DNA of 42,266 nucleotides from Pelotomaculum terephthalicicum JT. Lineage in GTDB: Bacteria > Bacillota > Desulfotomaculia > Desulfotomaculales > Pelotomaculaceae. Every line of letters starts with the position of its first letter. The first letter of the stretch is position 1. Position numbers and translations under genes: made by a program. Shown one piece after another: positions 16,283 to 27,168 of this stretch. The DNA is taken from assembly GCF_022410535.1 (NCBI RefSeq), contig NZ_JAKNBL010000026.1, positions 1 to 42,266 of the forward strand. Direction: 5' to 3'. Under the pieces are notes generated by a model. The model saw only the letters and a list, made by a program, of their open reading frames with translations. It was not told where the DNA came from and ran no database searches.

Positions 16283-16609
16283 CTACCTTAATACTTCCTT
16301 CATCCTTTTTTCAGCAGTTTCAATCTCGAATAACTCTGCTTTTCCTTTCTGTTTTTTGCAAGCGTGAAGCAGATAAACGCTTCCCTGTTCAACCACAACA
16401 TAAAAAATCCGGTTTTTCGCGCGGAACTTAATCTCCCATAACTTGCCTTTGATTTGCCTTGTAGTTATGCCCTCCAGAGCGTCAAATCCCTGCTTTGAAA
16501 GCCTTTCGATTATAGCATATCCGAGCGCTGATTCGTCTTTGGGTAAGCTGTCCAAGTATTCTAGGATTAAATCTTTACCTCCGCTTGTGTGGTAGGTAAA
16601 TACTCTCAT
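16283..16609 (-). CDS. HigB-like toxin of the RelE / phage Gp49 type
   Basis: The 108-residue basic protein belongs to the RelE-superfamily HigB/Gp49-like group, ribosome-dependent mRNA interferases. Matching features are the short helix-rich start (DLILEYLDSLPKDE), KQGFDALEGITTRQIKGKLWEIKF in the middle, then RIFYVVVEQGSVYLLHACKKQKGK, with the basic and aromatic residues typical of the family, and a helical C-terminus. ATG 16607-16609 has GAGG seven bases upstream. It is co-transcribed with the antitoxin gene. Activity is inferred from the family. Confidence 0.87.
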   Translation of the reverse strand: MRVFTYHTSGGKDLILEYLDSLPKDESALGYAIIERLSKQGFDALEGITTRQIKGKLWEIKFRAKNRIFYVVVEQGSVYLLHACKKQKGKAELFEIETAEKRMKEVLR

Positions 16610-16839
16610 TGGGTAGCCTCACAATATATTATATTTTTAATCTAAGAAAATTATACATCACCTATGATGTGAATTCAATAAATATTACGTTACAAAAAAC
16701 CGTAAATGATTGTTTTATTTGGGGCAGGGATAATAATGTTTCTCTCTTTTATCATGGATTCCTTCGCATGTTTTACCGACTATGCAGAAGGAAGCGGCAA
16801 GCATTGTAGAGGGTTTTTTAACGACCATGTGACAAAAAC

Positions 16840-16862
16840 GGCCTCCCCAAGAACGGGAGGCC
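16840..16862 (-). terminator. Terminator of the tRNA operon
   Basis: GGCCTCCC and GGGAGGCC form an 8-bp GC stem with a 7-base loop, followed on the minus strand by GTTTTTG. It lies 20 bases past the tRNA-Gly CCA end. Confidence 0.75.
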
Positions 16863-16882
16863 TTGATTTTCCTATAAAATTC

Positions 16883-16957
16883 TGGAGCGGGTGAAGGGGA
16901 TCGAACCCTCAACCCTCAGCTTGGGAAGCTGATGCTCTACCATTGAGCTACACCCGC
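16883..16957 (-). tRNA. tRNA-Gly(CCC)
   Basis: The minus strand folds as a 75-nt cloverleaf: acceptor stem GCGGGTG/CACCCGC, D-arm TAGCTCAATGGTAGAGC, anticodon loop TTCCCAA (anticodon CCC), T-arm GAGGGTTCGATCCCC region and encoded CCA. It reads GGG codons. Its 3' half is copied at 15683-15728. Confidence 0.95.
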
Positions 16958-16960
16958 TTA

Positions 16961-17036
16961 TGGTGACCCCACCGGGATTCGAACCCGGGTTACCGCCGTG
17001 AAAGGGCGGTGTCTTAGGCCGCTTGACCATGGGGCC
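16961..17036 (-). tRNA. tRNA-Glu(TTC)
   Basis: A 76-nt cloverleaf on the minus strand: acceptor GGCCCCA/TGGGGTC, anticodon stem CCGCC/GGCGG with loop CTTTCAC (anticodon TTC), T-arm CCGGGTTCGAATCCCGG and encoded CCA. It lies three bases from tRNA-Gly. Confidence 0.95.
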
Positions 17037-17053
17037 AATATCGGAAGCCGGAA

Positions 17054-17091
17054 GTCGGACATCTGAAAACTATTGTTTTCCAACATCCGAC
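17054..17091. repeat. Hairpin-forming repeat between tRNA genes
   Basis: GTCGGA...GAAAAC, a TATT loop and GTTTTC...TCCGAC form a two-part stem with a 5-base internal loop. Flanking GACATCTG and CAGACATCTG add shorter repeats. It resembles a palindromic intergenic repeat or an RNA processing hairpin between tRNA-Lys and tRNA-Glu. Confidence 0.6.
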
Positions 17092-17113
17092 AGCAGACAT
17101 CTGGCATCTGAAT

Positions 17114-17189
17114 TGGTGAGCCATGGTGGACTCGAACCACCGACACCCTGATTAAAAGTCAGGTGCTCTACCGTCTGAGCTAATGGCCC
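17114..17189 (-). tRNA. tRNA-Lys(TTT)
   Basis: A 76-nt cloverleaf on the minus strand: acceptor GGGCCAT/ATGGCTC, D-arm TAGCTCAGACGGTAGAGC, anticodon stem CCTGA/TCAGG with loop CTTTTAA (anticodon TTT), T-arm GTGGTTCGAGTCCAC and encoded CCA. It is first of the three tRNAs in transcription order. Confidence 0.95.
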
Positions 17190-17258
17190 AAAAGCCTTAC
17201 ATTTAGATATGTTACTATAACAGCGGCACAGTGTCAACAGTGAAATAACATTTTCACT

Positions 17259-19953
<2,695 letters not shown>

Positions 19954-20161
19954 AAAACTTCCCCCATATGTTTCCATACCGTTAATCATGCATTTATCGT
20001 TTTCCAGCCGACATAAAAATAACCCAAACAACAAACATTTACCAGTTGCTATTTGAGTCTTCCGCATTTTGCCAGGGCTGAAATTGGCTTGGTATCCTTT
20101 CCGGTCAACATAAATATTTTAATGAACAATGTCCCCGGTGTCAATAAAATAATAGCGGATA

Positions 20162-21508
20162 TTACGGCTGGTAATCACCGGCGTTTTTCAACAAGGGCAC
20201 AAACTTGGTCAACTCTTTGAGAAAACCCAGTTCAACTGTTCCGACCGGGCCGTTGCGGTGTTTTGAGATAATAATTTCCGCAATCCCCTTTTTCTCCGAA
20301 TCAGGATTATAATATTCATCCCGGTAAATAAACATTACCAGGTCGGCGTCTTGTTCCAGCGCGCCTGACTCTCTCAAATCGGACATAATCGGGCGCTTGT
20401 CCTGCCGCTGCTCCACCGCGCGGCTGAGCTGCGCCAGGGCCATGACCGGCACGTTCAACTCTTTGGCCAAGCCTTTCAGGGCGCGGGAGATATCCGCGAT
20501 TTCCTGCTGGCGGTTTTCCGAACGGCGGGTGCCCTGCATCAGCTGAAGATAATCGATAATAATCAGGCCCAACCCTTTTTCCACCTGGAGCTGCCGCGCC
20601 TTGGCACGGATCTGCCTGGTAGTGATGGCGGGCGTGTCATCTATATATATGGGCGCCTTGGCCAGCCTGCCGGCAACCTCGTGCAGGGCCTGCCAGTCTC
20701 CCTCCTCAAGCGAACCGCTGCGCAGGCGTTGCTGGTCGATCTTGGCCTCCGCGCAGAGGATGCGCTGAACCAGCTGCTCCTTGGACATTTCCAGGCTGAA
20801 GATAGCCGCCGGAACATTATGCTTTAAGGCGGCGCTGTAACCTATGCACAAGCCCAGGCTGGTTTTGCCCATGCTGGGCCGGCCGGCCAGAATAATCAGG
20901 TCACTGGGCTGCAGCCCGTGGCATATTTTATCCAGGTCGCCGAAAGAGGTAGGCACACCGGTAACGCTGCCCCGGTTGTTATAAAGAAATTCCATATGGG
21001 TCAAAGCATCCAGCAGAATGTCCTTGATTGAAAAAAAGGCGCCTGTCACGCGGCTGCTGCCCAGTTCCATGATCATCCGCTCAGCCTCGGCGATCAGCTT
21101 TTCCGGCTCCTCGCTCTCCTCGTAGCCCATGCCGGCGATCCGGGTGGAAAGCTGAATCAAAGTGCGCAGCAGGGACTTTTCCTGGACAATGCGCGCGTAA
21201 TACTCCACATTAGCGGCAATAGGGGCCATCTCCGCCAGCGAGGCGATATAAGCCACGCCGCCGGATTTCTCCAGGCTCCCCTGCTGCCGGAGTTGTTCCG
21301 ACACGGTAATCAAGTCAACCGGGCTGCTGTTCTCATTTAACGCAAGCATGGCCTCGTAAATCAACCTGTGGTCTTCCCGGTAAAAGTCTTCGGGCCGGAC
21401 CAGTTTCATGGCTTTATAAACAGCTTCCCGGTCAAGAAGAATAGCGCCAAGCACGGACTGCTCGGCGTCAATGTTCTGAGGGGGTACTTTTTCCAACAAT
21501 GGGCTCAC
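20162..21508 (-). CDS. dnaB: Replicative DNA helicase
   Basis: This 448-residue hexameric 5'-3' helicase unwinds DNA at the replication fork and binds DnaG primase. The N-terminal domain (1-110) carries PQNIDAEQSVLGAILLD. The RecA-like domain has Walker A GRPSMGKTS (209-217), the Walker B strand LIIIDYLQLM, the RSENRQQEIADISRALKGLAKEL segment with the arginine-rich follow-up, and SDLRESGALEQDAD (sensor and DnaB family signature). There is no intein. GTG 21508 starts three bases after the lonC stop and overlaps the region AGTAGGTG, so translation is probably coupled. Confidence 0.97.
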   Translation of the reverse strand: MSPLLEKVPPQNIDAEQSVLGAILLDREAVYKAMKLVRPEDFYREDHRLIYEAMLALNENSSPVDLITVSEQLRQQGSLEKSGGVAYIASLAEMAPIAANVEYYARIVQEKSLLRTLIQLSTRIAGMGYEESEEPEKLIAEAERMIMELGSSRVTGAFFSIKDILLDALTHMEFLYNNRGSVTGVPTSFGDLDKICHGLQPSDLIILAGRPSMGKTSLGLCIGYSAALKHNVPAAIFSLEMSKEQLVQRILCAEAKIDQQRLRSGSLEEGDWQALHEVAGRLAKAPIYIDDTPAITTRQIRAKARQLQVEKGLGLIIIDYLQLMQGTRRSENRQQEIADISRALKGLAKELNVPVMALAQLSRAVEQRQDKRPIMSDLRESGALEQDADLVMFIYRDEYYNPDSEKKGIAEIIISKHRNGPVGTVELGFLKELTKFVPLLKNAGDYQP

Positions 21509-21511
21509 CTA

Positions 21512-23464
21512 CTAACTGACTAAAACATCAATATCCGCGGATTGGAAAACATAACTCATCATCTCTTCCACAGAATTAACCGGGATCACCCGGATTCCCT
21601 TTAAATCCGCTGGGATATCTTTTTTATTTTCGTAAGGAACCAGAACGGTTTTGATACCCGCCTGCCTGGCGCCGTATATTTTTTCAAAAACGCCGCCCAC
21701 CGCGCGTACTTTACCCTGGATGGACACTTCACCGGTTACAGCTACGTCCTGAGGTATGGAACGGCACTGGATCGCGCTCAAGACAGCCAGGAAAATGGCC
21801 GCGCCCGCGGATGGACCGTCAATCCGGCCGCCTCCCACCACATTAACATGCACGTCATAATTTGCCAGATCCTCACCCGTCAACTTGCGGATCACTGAAG
21901 CAGCGTTAAAAACCGAATCCTTGGCCATACTGCCGGCGGTATCATTGAACCGGATAGCTCCCTGTCCTTGATTGCGGGCGGGGAAAGCCACCGCTTCGAT
22001 CTCCAGCACTGAACCCAGAAAACCCAGCACGCCCAGGCCGAAAAGCTTTCCCACCTCCCGCTGAGAGGAGGCCTTGCGGGTCACATGCGGGCTGAGCCGG
22101 CTAACCTGTACCACCTCCAGGACATCCTCAATGGTTATCACCGGGAGAGCGCCATCCTGCTCGCTGCGGTAGCAGGCTAATCCAAAAGCGTCGGCCAGGA
22201 TGTTAATAGCCTTGCGGCCCTCAATCGTATACTCGCCGATTATTTCCGGGACCTGCCCGTCCATCTCCACATTCAGCTTGACAGCCGCTTGTTTTAGGAT
22301 CTCCTGAATGTCTTTGGGCGTAAGCGGCTCAAAATAAATTTCCGCGCAGCGGGAACGAATAGCCGGGTTAAGATCAAGCGGGTCGCGCGTGGTGGCGCCG
22401 ATGAAGATAAAATCGGCGGGCGCCCCTTCTTCAAAAATCTTTCTTATATATTGAGGTATGCTGTTTTCATGCGCGTCATAATACGATGATTCAAAAAAGA
22501 CCCTTTTGTCTTCAAGTACTTTCAGCAGCTTATTTTGCAGAATGGGATCCATTTCACCAATTTCATCAATAAAGAGCACACCGCCGTGGGCATCGGTAAC
22601 CAGACCCAGTTTTGGCTCGGGTATGCCGGTATCAGCCAGGTCCCGCCTGGCCCCCTGGTAAATTGGATCGTGCACCGAGCCGAGGAGCGGGTTGGTTACT
22701 TCACGCGGGTCCCAGCGCAGGGTCGTCCCGTTGACTTCCACAAAAGGCGCGTCCTTGGCAAAAGGCGTTTTTTTCGCCCGTTTCGCCGCTTCCAGCGCCA
22801 GGCGGGCGGCCGTCGTCTTGCCCACGCCGGGCGGCCCGTATAAAATAACATGCTGCGGATAAGGAGAGGACAGCTTGGCCAACAACGCCTTAATTGCCCG
22901 GTCCTGACCGACAATTTCCCCAAAAGAAGCCGGTCGTAAAAAATCCATCGCCGAACTGGACAAATTTTTCTGCTCCAGCTTTTCCAGCACAGCCAGCTTT
23001 TTTAACGTCTGGGCATTTTCAGGCCCGGCATTATCCTTAAGCACTTGTATTTTTATTTCTTTAATGTAATCTTCATGTTTCTGCTGGAGTCTTTCACTAA
23101 CCTTTCTTTCCAGTTGATCCTCCACTGTCCGGCGGGCAATGCTGTCAGCGATTTCTTCCTCAATCTGCTCCAGAATTGGCGGGATGTCCGCCAGCGCAGG
23201 CGGGTTTTCGTAAGTCGGATCATCAAATACCAGTTTCTGGAGGGCAAGCACTCTCTCTTCTAACTTTTCAGAGCGCATTAACTGCAGCGCCTCCAGTTTG
23301 CCTGCGCGCAAAACCAGCTTGTCCGAACCGTACAGGTTGGCCAAAAGGTCATACAGCACATTTACCTGGCGTTTTAACTGGGCGTACCTTTTATGTCTGC
23401 CTTTCAGTTTACTGGTGGTGTCTTTTTTGGAAACCCCGATACACTTTTCGAGGAATGCTTTCAT
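21512..23464 (-). CDS. lonC: Lon-family ATP-dependent protease, spore-former LonC type
   Basis: The 650-residue protein combines a coiled, charged N-terminal part (1-170) without the classic Lon substrate domain, an AAA+ module with Walker A GPPGVGKTT (210-218) and Walker B FIDEIGEMD (298-306), and a C-terminal Lon protease domain. The catalytic dyad is visible: S552 in DGPSAGAA and K595 in VGGVFEKIYGARQAG. The domain plan and the position between rplI and dnaB fit the Lon subfamily restricted to endospore formers (LonC). It should be a soluble quality-control or developmental protease. AAGGAG stands before ATG 23464. The LonB paralogue is the main alternative name. Confidence 0.88.
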   Translation of the reverse strand: MKAFLEKCIGVSKKDTTSKLKGRHKRYAQLKRQVNVLYDLLANLYGSDKLVLRAGKLEALQLMRSEKLEERVLALQKLVFDDPTYENPPALADIPPILEQIEEEIADSIARRTVEDQLERKVSERLQQKHEDYIKEIKIQVLKDNAGPENAQTLKKLAVLEKLEQKNLSSSAMDFLRPASFGEIVGQDRAIKALLAKLSSPYPQHVILYGPPGVGKTTAARLALEAAKRAKKTPFAKDAPFVEVNGTTLRWDPREVTNPLLGSVHDPIYQGARRDLADTGIPEPKLGLVTDAHGGVLFIDEIGEMDPILQNKLLKVLEDKRVFFESSYYDAHENSIPQYIRKIFEEGAPADFIFIGATTRDPLDLNPAIRSRCAEIYFEPLTPKDIQEILKQAAVKLNVEMDGQVPEIIGEYTIEGRKAINILADAFGLACYRSEQDGALPVITIEDVLEVVQVSRLSPHVTRKASSQREVGKLFGLGVLGFLGSVLEIEAVAFPARNQGQGAIRFNDTAGSMAKDSVFNAASVIRKLTGEDLANYDVHVNVVGGGRIDGPSAGAAIFLAVLSAIQCRSIPQDVAVTGEVSIQGKVRAVGGVFEKIYGARQAGIKTVLVPYENKKDIPADLKGIRVIPVNSVEEMMSYVFQSADIDVLVS

Positions 23465-23496
23465 CTTCTGCTCCTTCCCGATCTGGCTATGAAGTA

Positions 23497-23943
23497 TTAC
23501 TCCCCAACCACTTCCACCATAATTTCAGCCTGGACAACAGGATGCAGCTTGGCTGTCACCGGGTAACTCCCCAGTTGTTTAATCGGCTCTTTGATTACAA
23601 GTTTCTTTTTATCCAGTTTGATTTTGTGCTGGTCGGCCAGAGCATCGGCAACATCCTTATTATTGACCGACCCGAAGAGTTTGCCCGCTTCGCCGGTTTT
23701 AGTTTTAACAACAACGGTAAGGTTGTTCAAACTCTCCGCCAGTTCCCTGGCCGCCTGCTCGATCTTCCGCTCTTTAACTTCGGTGGCCTGCCTGCGGTGG
23801 GCCATCTCCTTCAGCCTCCCTTGAGAAGCCTCGCCGGCCAATCCGCGGGGAAACAGGTAATTTCTGGCGTACCCTTCGGCAACATTGAGCACATCTCCGC
23901 GCTTACCCTGACCAGCCACATCTTTTAGCAAAATAACTTTCAT
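23497..23943 (-). CDS. rplI: 50S ribosomal protein L9
   Basis: The 148-residue protein has the L9 N-terminal signature [34 protein letters not shown] (first 34 residues; split in reading), a long central helix (about 40-78) and the C-terminal RNA-binding domain with [16 protein letters not shown]. It binds 23S rRNA domain V near the L1 stalk. The length is standard. GGGGAGG precedes ATG 23943. The downstream lonC begins 32 bases away. Three repeat units lie just upstream. Confidence 0.97.
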   Translation of the reverse strand: MKVILLKDVAGQGKRGDVLNVAEGYARNYLFPRGLAGEASQGRLKEMAHRRQATEVKERKIEQAARELAESLNNLTVVVKTKTGEAGKLFGSVNNKDVADALADQHKIKLDKKKLVIKEPIKQLGSYPVTAKLHPVVQAEIMVEVVGE

Positions 23944-23979
23944 CTCGCGCCTCCCCGTAAGTTGGTCTCAATAAGGAAA

Positions 23980-24152
23980 GGGGACACACCTCTCTTTAAA
24001 GCTTGGCTTTGGGGCCGAGGAATGTCCCCTAATTTTGAAAGGGGTCACACCTCTATTTAAAGCTTGGCTTTAGGGTCGAGGAATGTCCCCTAATTTTGAA
24101 AGGGGTCACACCTCTCTTTATAGAGCTGACTTTAGGGTCGAGGAATGTCCCC
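23980..24152 (+). repeat. Three tandem ~50-bp units of the GGGGACA...TGTCCCC repeat
   Basis: Units at 23980-24029, 24041-24090 and 24102-24152 recur every 61 bp. Each starts GGGGACA or GGGGTCA with CACCTCT, contains AGCTTGGCTTT or GAGCTGACTTT, then GGGTCGAGGAATGTCCCC, and is linked by TAATTTTGAAA. It is the same family and orientation as 2324-2436. It fills the whole gap between rplI and yybS and codes for nothing. Confidence 0.85.
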
Positions 24153-24170
24153 AACGAATGCTGAACGAGT

Positions 24171-25133
24171 TCACTTCAGGTCCGGCAACCGCCGGAAATT
24201 AATCAAGGGGTCAGTTGCCCCCAACAACAACAATACCGTAATGCTAAAGGGAAGGTAAGAAAAAGACAGAAACAAAAAAATTATTTTCAGCGGCAGCGCC
24301 AGTTTAATCTTCCGGTAATAGAAAACTGCCACTGATAATCCCATAAACAGGTACAGGCTTAACAGAACAAATAAAATGTTTTTTCCCGCCTTCGCCAGCA
24401 ACGGACTAAACTGGTCACCCAGCAAGATAAACCCCAGGCCGGCGATCAACCCCCAAATACTATACCACGGCAAATACATGGTGGAAAATAAAGGAGCCGG
24501 AGGAATCTTGAACTGCAGACGCTCCAGAACTATCCTCGCCAGAATGTATGTCAGCGCGGCGGAAATTGCCGATGAGACAACAATCTGACCGGGAATATAC
24601 AATTCATAAATACTGATCAGATATTCATTAAAATCCGCCTGTCTTTCCGGATGCATATTTTCGAATGCCTGCATTTGCTGGTTCATGGCCATCCACTGCT
24701 GCTCCAGCAAACGGCGTTCTTCCTGTCCCAGCGCCAGAGGGTTTTCACCGGTCAGGGCATACATCAGCGCCACCGACGCCACCGTCAGCGCTACCGCCGC
24801 CGAAAGGGCGGCAGCAAGACTCTTGCCTGAAGAAACATAATTCTTGAAAAGCATCCCGTACACTATTCCCAGAAGTCCGTAACGAATGATCATGACCAGC
24901 GCCGCCGCCGGCTCCTGTCCGGCAAAGAGCATTACAAAGCCGGCCGTGGCCAGCCCCAGAACACCGTACCTGGCATCAAGGCGTAACACCAAAAGTATTG
25001 CCGGAAGCGGCATAAAGACTACCGCCGGAAAATAAAATAAAGGTAAAAAAACACCTGCCAGACCGGTAACAGCGATAAGAGCGGTATAAGCAACCCATTC
25101 CAACAGGCCCCCGGTTTTTTCGCCGGCTGCCAA
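24171..25133 (-). CDS. yybS: YybS-family (DUF2232) membrane protein
   Basis: The 320-residue membrane protein has about eight hydrophobic segments and a polar loop near residues 130-170 (EERRLLEQQWMAMNQQMQAF). It matches the DUF2232/YybS family in layout and by its place between rpsR and rplI, as in many Firmicutes. The function is not established; the family is related to energy-coupling-type S components. TTG 25133 was chosen: AGAGGTGAT precedes it, and it lies four bases after the MazG-like stop, indicating translational coupling. An upstream TTG at 25154 would overlap that gene. Confidence 0.82.
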   Translation of the reverse strand: MAAGEKTGGLLEWVAYTALIAVTGLAGVFLPLFYFPAVVFMPLPAILLVLRLDARYGVLGLATAGFVMLFAGQEPAAALVMIIRYGLLGIVYGMLFKNYVSSGKSLAAALSAAVALTVASVALMYALTGENPLALGQEERRLLEQQWMAMNQQMQAFENMHPERQADFNEYLISIYELYIPGQIVVSSAISAALTYILARIVLERLQFKIPPAPLFSTMYLPWYSIWGLIAGLGFILLGDQFSPLLAKAGKNILFVLLSLYLFMGLSVAVFYYRKIKLALPLKIIFLFLSFSYLPFSITVLLLLGATDPLINFRRLPDLK

Positions 25134-25137
25134 GGGA

Positions 25138-25455
25138 TCACCTCTTTTTGTCAACCAGGTAATTTAACAAGTTGGAAATATCTCCGTACCATCTTTCCAC
25201 TTCGTGGTTCTCATCAATACCCTGGCGCAGTTTGGCTTCGATCTTCAAATCGAGGCGGGGAAAGCTGATCCCCAGCCGCCTGCCCAGGATATAACAGGTG
25301 ATCACCAAGCTGGCCAGCGCGTCGAGGATCAGCTCCTCACTGCCCCTGAGCATCGATTTAAAAAGTGCTGCAAGGGAGGTGAGCAGGTCGGCTTTTAACC
25401 ACTCGATAATCTTGATATTCTTGGCGATACCGCCCTCCTGGCCGCCTGTAATCAT
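25138..25455 (-). CDS. MazG-like family protein
   Basis: The 105-residue all-helical protein resembles the short MazG-like family found beside yybS and rpsR in clostridia. Visible elements are IKIIEWLKADLLTSLAALFKSMLRGSEELILDALASLVITCYILGRRLG (about residues 14-62, split in reading) and a C-terminal DISNLLNYLVDKKR. The acidic EExxE metal site of true MazG pyrophosphatases is poorly represented, so enzymatic activity is doubtful. ATG 25455 is chosen since GGAGG lies six bases ahead; the frame extends to 25473. Confidence 0.78.
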   Translation of the reverse strand: MITGGQEGGIAKNIKIIEWLKADLLTSLAALFKSMLRGSEELILDALASLVITCYILGRRLGISFPRLDLKIEAKLRQGIDENHEVERWYGDISNLLNYLVDKKR

Positions 25456-25604
25456 TTTATGTCCTCCCGGCATGAAACAGATAAAATCTGCATAGCAACA
25501 ATAGCTTCTTATATTCTATGCAGCTAGTTTTTTTTCCTCCCTCGCTCCGCAACGAATCAGCTGTTATTTGTTCCCCTATTTGTTGCGTGGTTAGCAATAA
25601 GTAA

Positions 25605-25624
25605 GGGGAGCTTATCGGCTCCCC
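25605..25624 (-). terminator. Possible terminator after rpsR
   Basis: GGGGAGC and GCTCCCC (25605-25611, 25618-25624) form a 7-bp GC stem seven bases beyond the rpsR stop. The minus-strand tail TTACTTATT is only weakly T-rich, so termination may be partial. Confidence 0.5.
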
Positions 25625-25630
25625 ATGTTG

Positions 25631-25861
25631 TCATTCCGCTGTATAAGGCAGAAGGGCGATATAACGGGCCCTTTTTATCGCCGTCGTCAGCAGCCGCTGA
25701 TGCTTGGCGCAGTTGCCGGATATCCGCCTAGGCAGGATTTTCCCCCGCTCGGTAACGTACTTTTTAAGACGCGGCACATCCTTATAATCAATGGCCGCCA
25801 TTTTTTCCACACAAAAGCTGCAGATCCGCTTTTTGCCCCTGCGGCCTCTTTCACGTTTCAA
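25631..25861 (-). CDS. rpsR: 30S ribosomal protein S18
   Basis: The 76-residue protein shows the S18 core ([25 protein letters not shown], then [21 protein letters not shown]). It retains CSFC near the N-terminus and C-x-K-H in the middle, the zinc-binding set of the C+ form of S18. It binds the 30S platform next to S6. The start is TTG 25861 with AGGAGG seven bases upstream. It is the third gene of the rpsF-ssb-rpsR operon. Confidence 0.96.
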   Translation of the reverse strand: MKRERGRRGKKRICSFCVEKMAAIDYKDVPRLKKYVTERGKILPRRISGNCAKHQRLLTTAIKRARYIALLPYTAE

Positions 25862-25907
25862 TAAAATACCTCCTTATGCCGGCGCCTGAATAACAGCCGC
25901 CTGTTTT

Positions 25908-26303
25908 TTAAAACGGAATATCATCTTCGTTAAACCCAATCTCGCTGCCGTAACCCTGATTCTCACCGGCAGCCGCCCCGGCTTCTTTAGCACGGTCGAG
26001 AAAACGCACATTGTCGGCGACTACTTCGGCAGCTTTCCTGCGAACGCCCTGGTTGTCTTCATAAGAGCGCACATGCAGTCTGCCTTCGACCGCTACCAGC
26101 CTGCCCTTGCCGAGATAGTTGGCACAAGTTTCGGCCAATTTCTGCCAAACAACAATATCAATAAAGTCTGTTTCTTTTTCCCGATCTTTCGAAACGCGCC
26201 GGTCAACCGCCAGGGTAAACTTCGCCACGGCAATTCCGCTCGTGGTATAACGCAGATCAGGCTCTTTGGTCAGCCTGCCGATTAAGACGATTCTATTCAG
26301 CAT
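25908..26303 (-). CDS. ssb: Single-stranded DNA-binding protein
   Basis: The 131-residue protein has the SSB OB-fold: MLNRIVLIGRLTKEPDLRYT, AKFTLAVDRR, DFIDIVVWQKLAETCANYLGKG and GRLHVRSYED (residues 1-105). A short glycine-rich linker and the acidic partner-binding tip NEDDIPF follow. It coats single strands during replication and repair. The C-terminal tail is short compared with typical SSBs of 150-170 residues. It lies between rpsF and rpsR, as in most Firmicutes, and is co-transcribed with them. Confidence 0.97.
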   Translation of the reverse strand: MLNRIVLIGRLTKEPDLRYTTSGIAVAKFTLAVDRRVSKDREKETDFIDIVVWQKLAETCANYLGKGRLVAVEGRLHVRSYEDNQGVRRKAAEVVADNVRFLDRAKEAGAAAGENQGYGSEIGFNEDDIPF

Positions 26304-26351
26304 ATTTTCACCGTCCCGGTCTTTCTAACCCCGGCTAACGCGGAGTTGACT

Positions 26352-26639
26352 TTATTCTTCTTCGCGGACAATGATATGCCTAAGCACTTCATCCGTAATC
26401 TTAAACACACGGTCAAGCTCAGAGGATACTTTTGATTCAGCGTTAATATGGAATATAACGTAAAAGCCTTCCCTGAAGTCTTTCACCTCAAAGGCCAGCC
26501 TGCGCTTACCCCACTTATCCACTTTAAGTACCTCGCCGCCTTGGCTCTCAACCAAGTCTTTGAATTTATCAATGACCGCCGTGTTTTTATCATCGTCCAG
26601 ATCAGGACGGATAACAAAGACTACCTCGTACTTGCGCAA
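26352..26639 (-). CDS. rpsF: 30S ribosomal protein S6
   Basis: The 95-residue protein shows the S6 fold pattern: [18 protein letters not shown] at the start, [32 protein letters not shown] in the middle and [13 protein letters not shown] at the end. It binds 16S rRNA together with S18. The start is TTG 26639 because GGAGGTGAAT lies just ahead and this gives the standard length; a longer frame to 26828 would cross the promoter. It is the first gene of the operon. Confidence 0.96.
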   Translation of the reverse strand: MRKYEVVFVIRPDLDDDKNTAVIDKFKDLVESQGGEVLKVDKWGKRRLAFEVKDFREGFYVIFHINAESKVSSELDRVFKITDEVLRHIIVREEE

Positions 26640-26723
26640 ACCATTCACCTCCTCCCCATGGACTGTGGCCCTACAGCAAAGTAGAGCAGGGTGGAACGTC
26701 AAAACCCATATTTTGACGTATAA

Positions 26724-26752
26724 ATTATAGCACAGTGCTATTAAATTGACAA
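26724..26752 (-). promoter_or_regulatory. Promoter of the rpsF operon with a palindromic operator candidate
   Basis: On the minus strand TTGTCA (26747-26752) and TATAAT (26724-26729) are exactly 17 bases apart. A perfect 15-bp palindrome, ATAGCAC-A-GTGCTAT (26727-26741), overlaps the -10 box and fills most of the spacer. It could be bound by a repressor. The leader to the rpsF start is about 80 nt. Confidence 0.75.
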
Positions 26753-26790
26753 GAATAAACGGTGTTAGACACACGTCGCTATATTCGCTA

Positions 26791-26997
26791 TTACTCGCTC
26801 TTAGCGGCGTCCGGCGCCGGACGCACAACTTCCTTTACCGATTTTTCAAATTTGGGGCGGGGCAGCAGCAATACTCTCCCACACTTCAAACATTTTATCC
26901 GGAAATCTACTCCTGTGCGCATTATCTCCCACAGGTCACTGCCGCACGGATGCGCTTTTCTGGTTTTGATTACATCGCCGACCGAAAATTTTTGCAA
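26791..26997 (-). CDS. DUF951 domain-containing protein
   Basis: The 68-residue protein matches DUF951: [44 protein letters not shown] (about residues 4-47, split in reading). HPCG and CLKCG could make a zinc site. The C-terminal part ([15 protein letters not shown]) is charged. The function is unknown; it is commonly found near rpsF in Firmicutes. The start is TTG 26997 with GGGAGG seven bases upstream. Confidence 0.85.
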   Translation of the reverse strand: MQKFSVGDVIKTRKAHPCGSDLWEIMRTGVDFRIKCLKCGRVLLLPRPKFEKSVKEVVRPAPDAAKSE

Positions 26998-27168
26998 ACC
27001 CTAAACCTCCCCGGCACTTAAATATAATTTGATATAATGCTGCTATATGGCAACTCCTCGAAGAACTGCACAAACCATTAAAGTCCGAATATTCAATAAA
27101 TGATAAATAATAATATTATAGCGCAAGATTTAAAAAACTATCTTACGCTATTTATCAATAGTTTCACG

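Larger units (their letters stand above)
15683..16927. mobile_element. Putative 1.2-kb tRNA-Gly-integrated element carrying a toxin-antitoxin pair
   Basis: The segment between the 46-bp copies contains only a HigBA/RelE-type toxin-antitoxin operon, its terminator and about 250 bp of AT-rich sequence before the tRNA. It has no integrase. It may be a relic of a larger genomic island, a non-autonomous element mobilised in trans, or a product of local duplication. The boundary geometry (tRNA intact at one end, 3' half at the other) favours integration. Confidence 0.5.

Noticed and set aside
16610-16838. Short frames between the toxin gene and the tRNA terminator
   Set aside because: They have no ribosome-binding site or recognisable domain; the stretch is AT-rich and probably only holds the toxin-antitoxin promoter.
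26640-26828. N-terminal extension of rpsF to 26828
   Set aside because: It crosses the predicted promoter and overlaps the DUF951 gene; S6 is about 95 residues.
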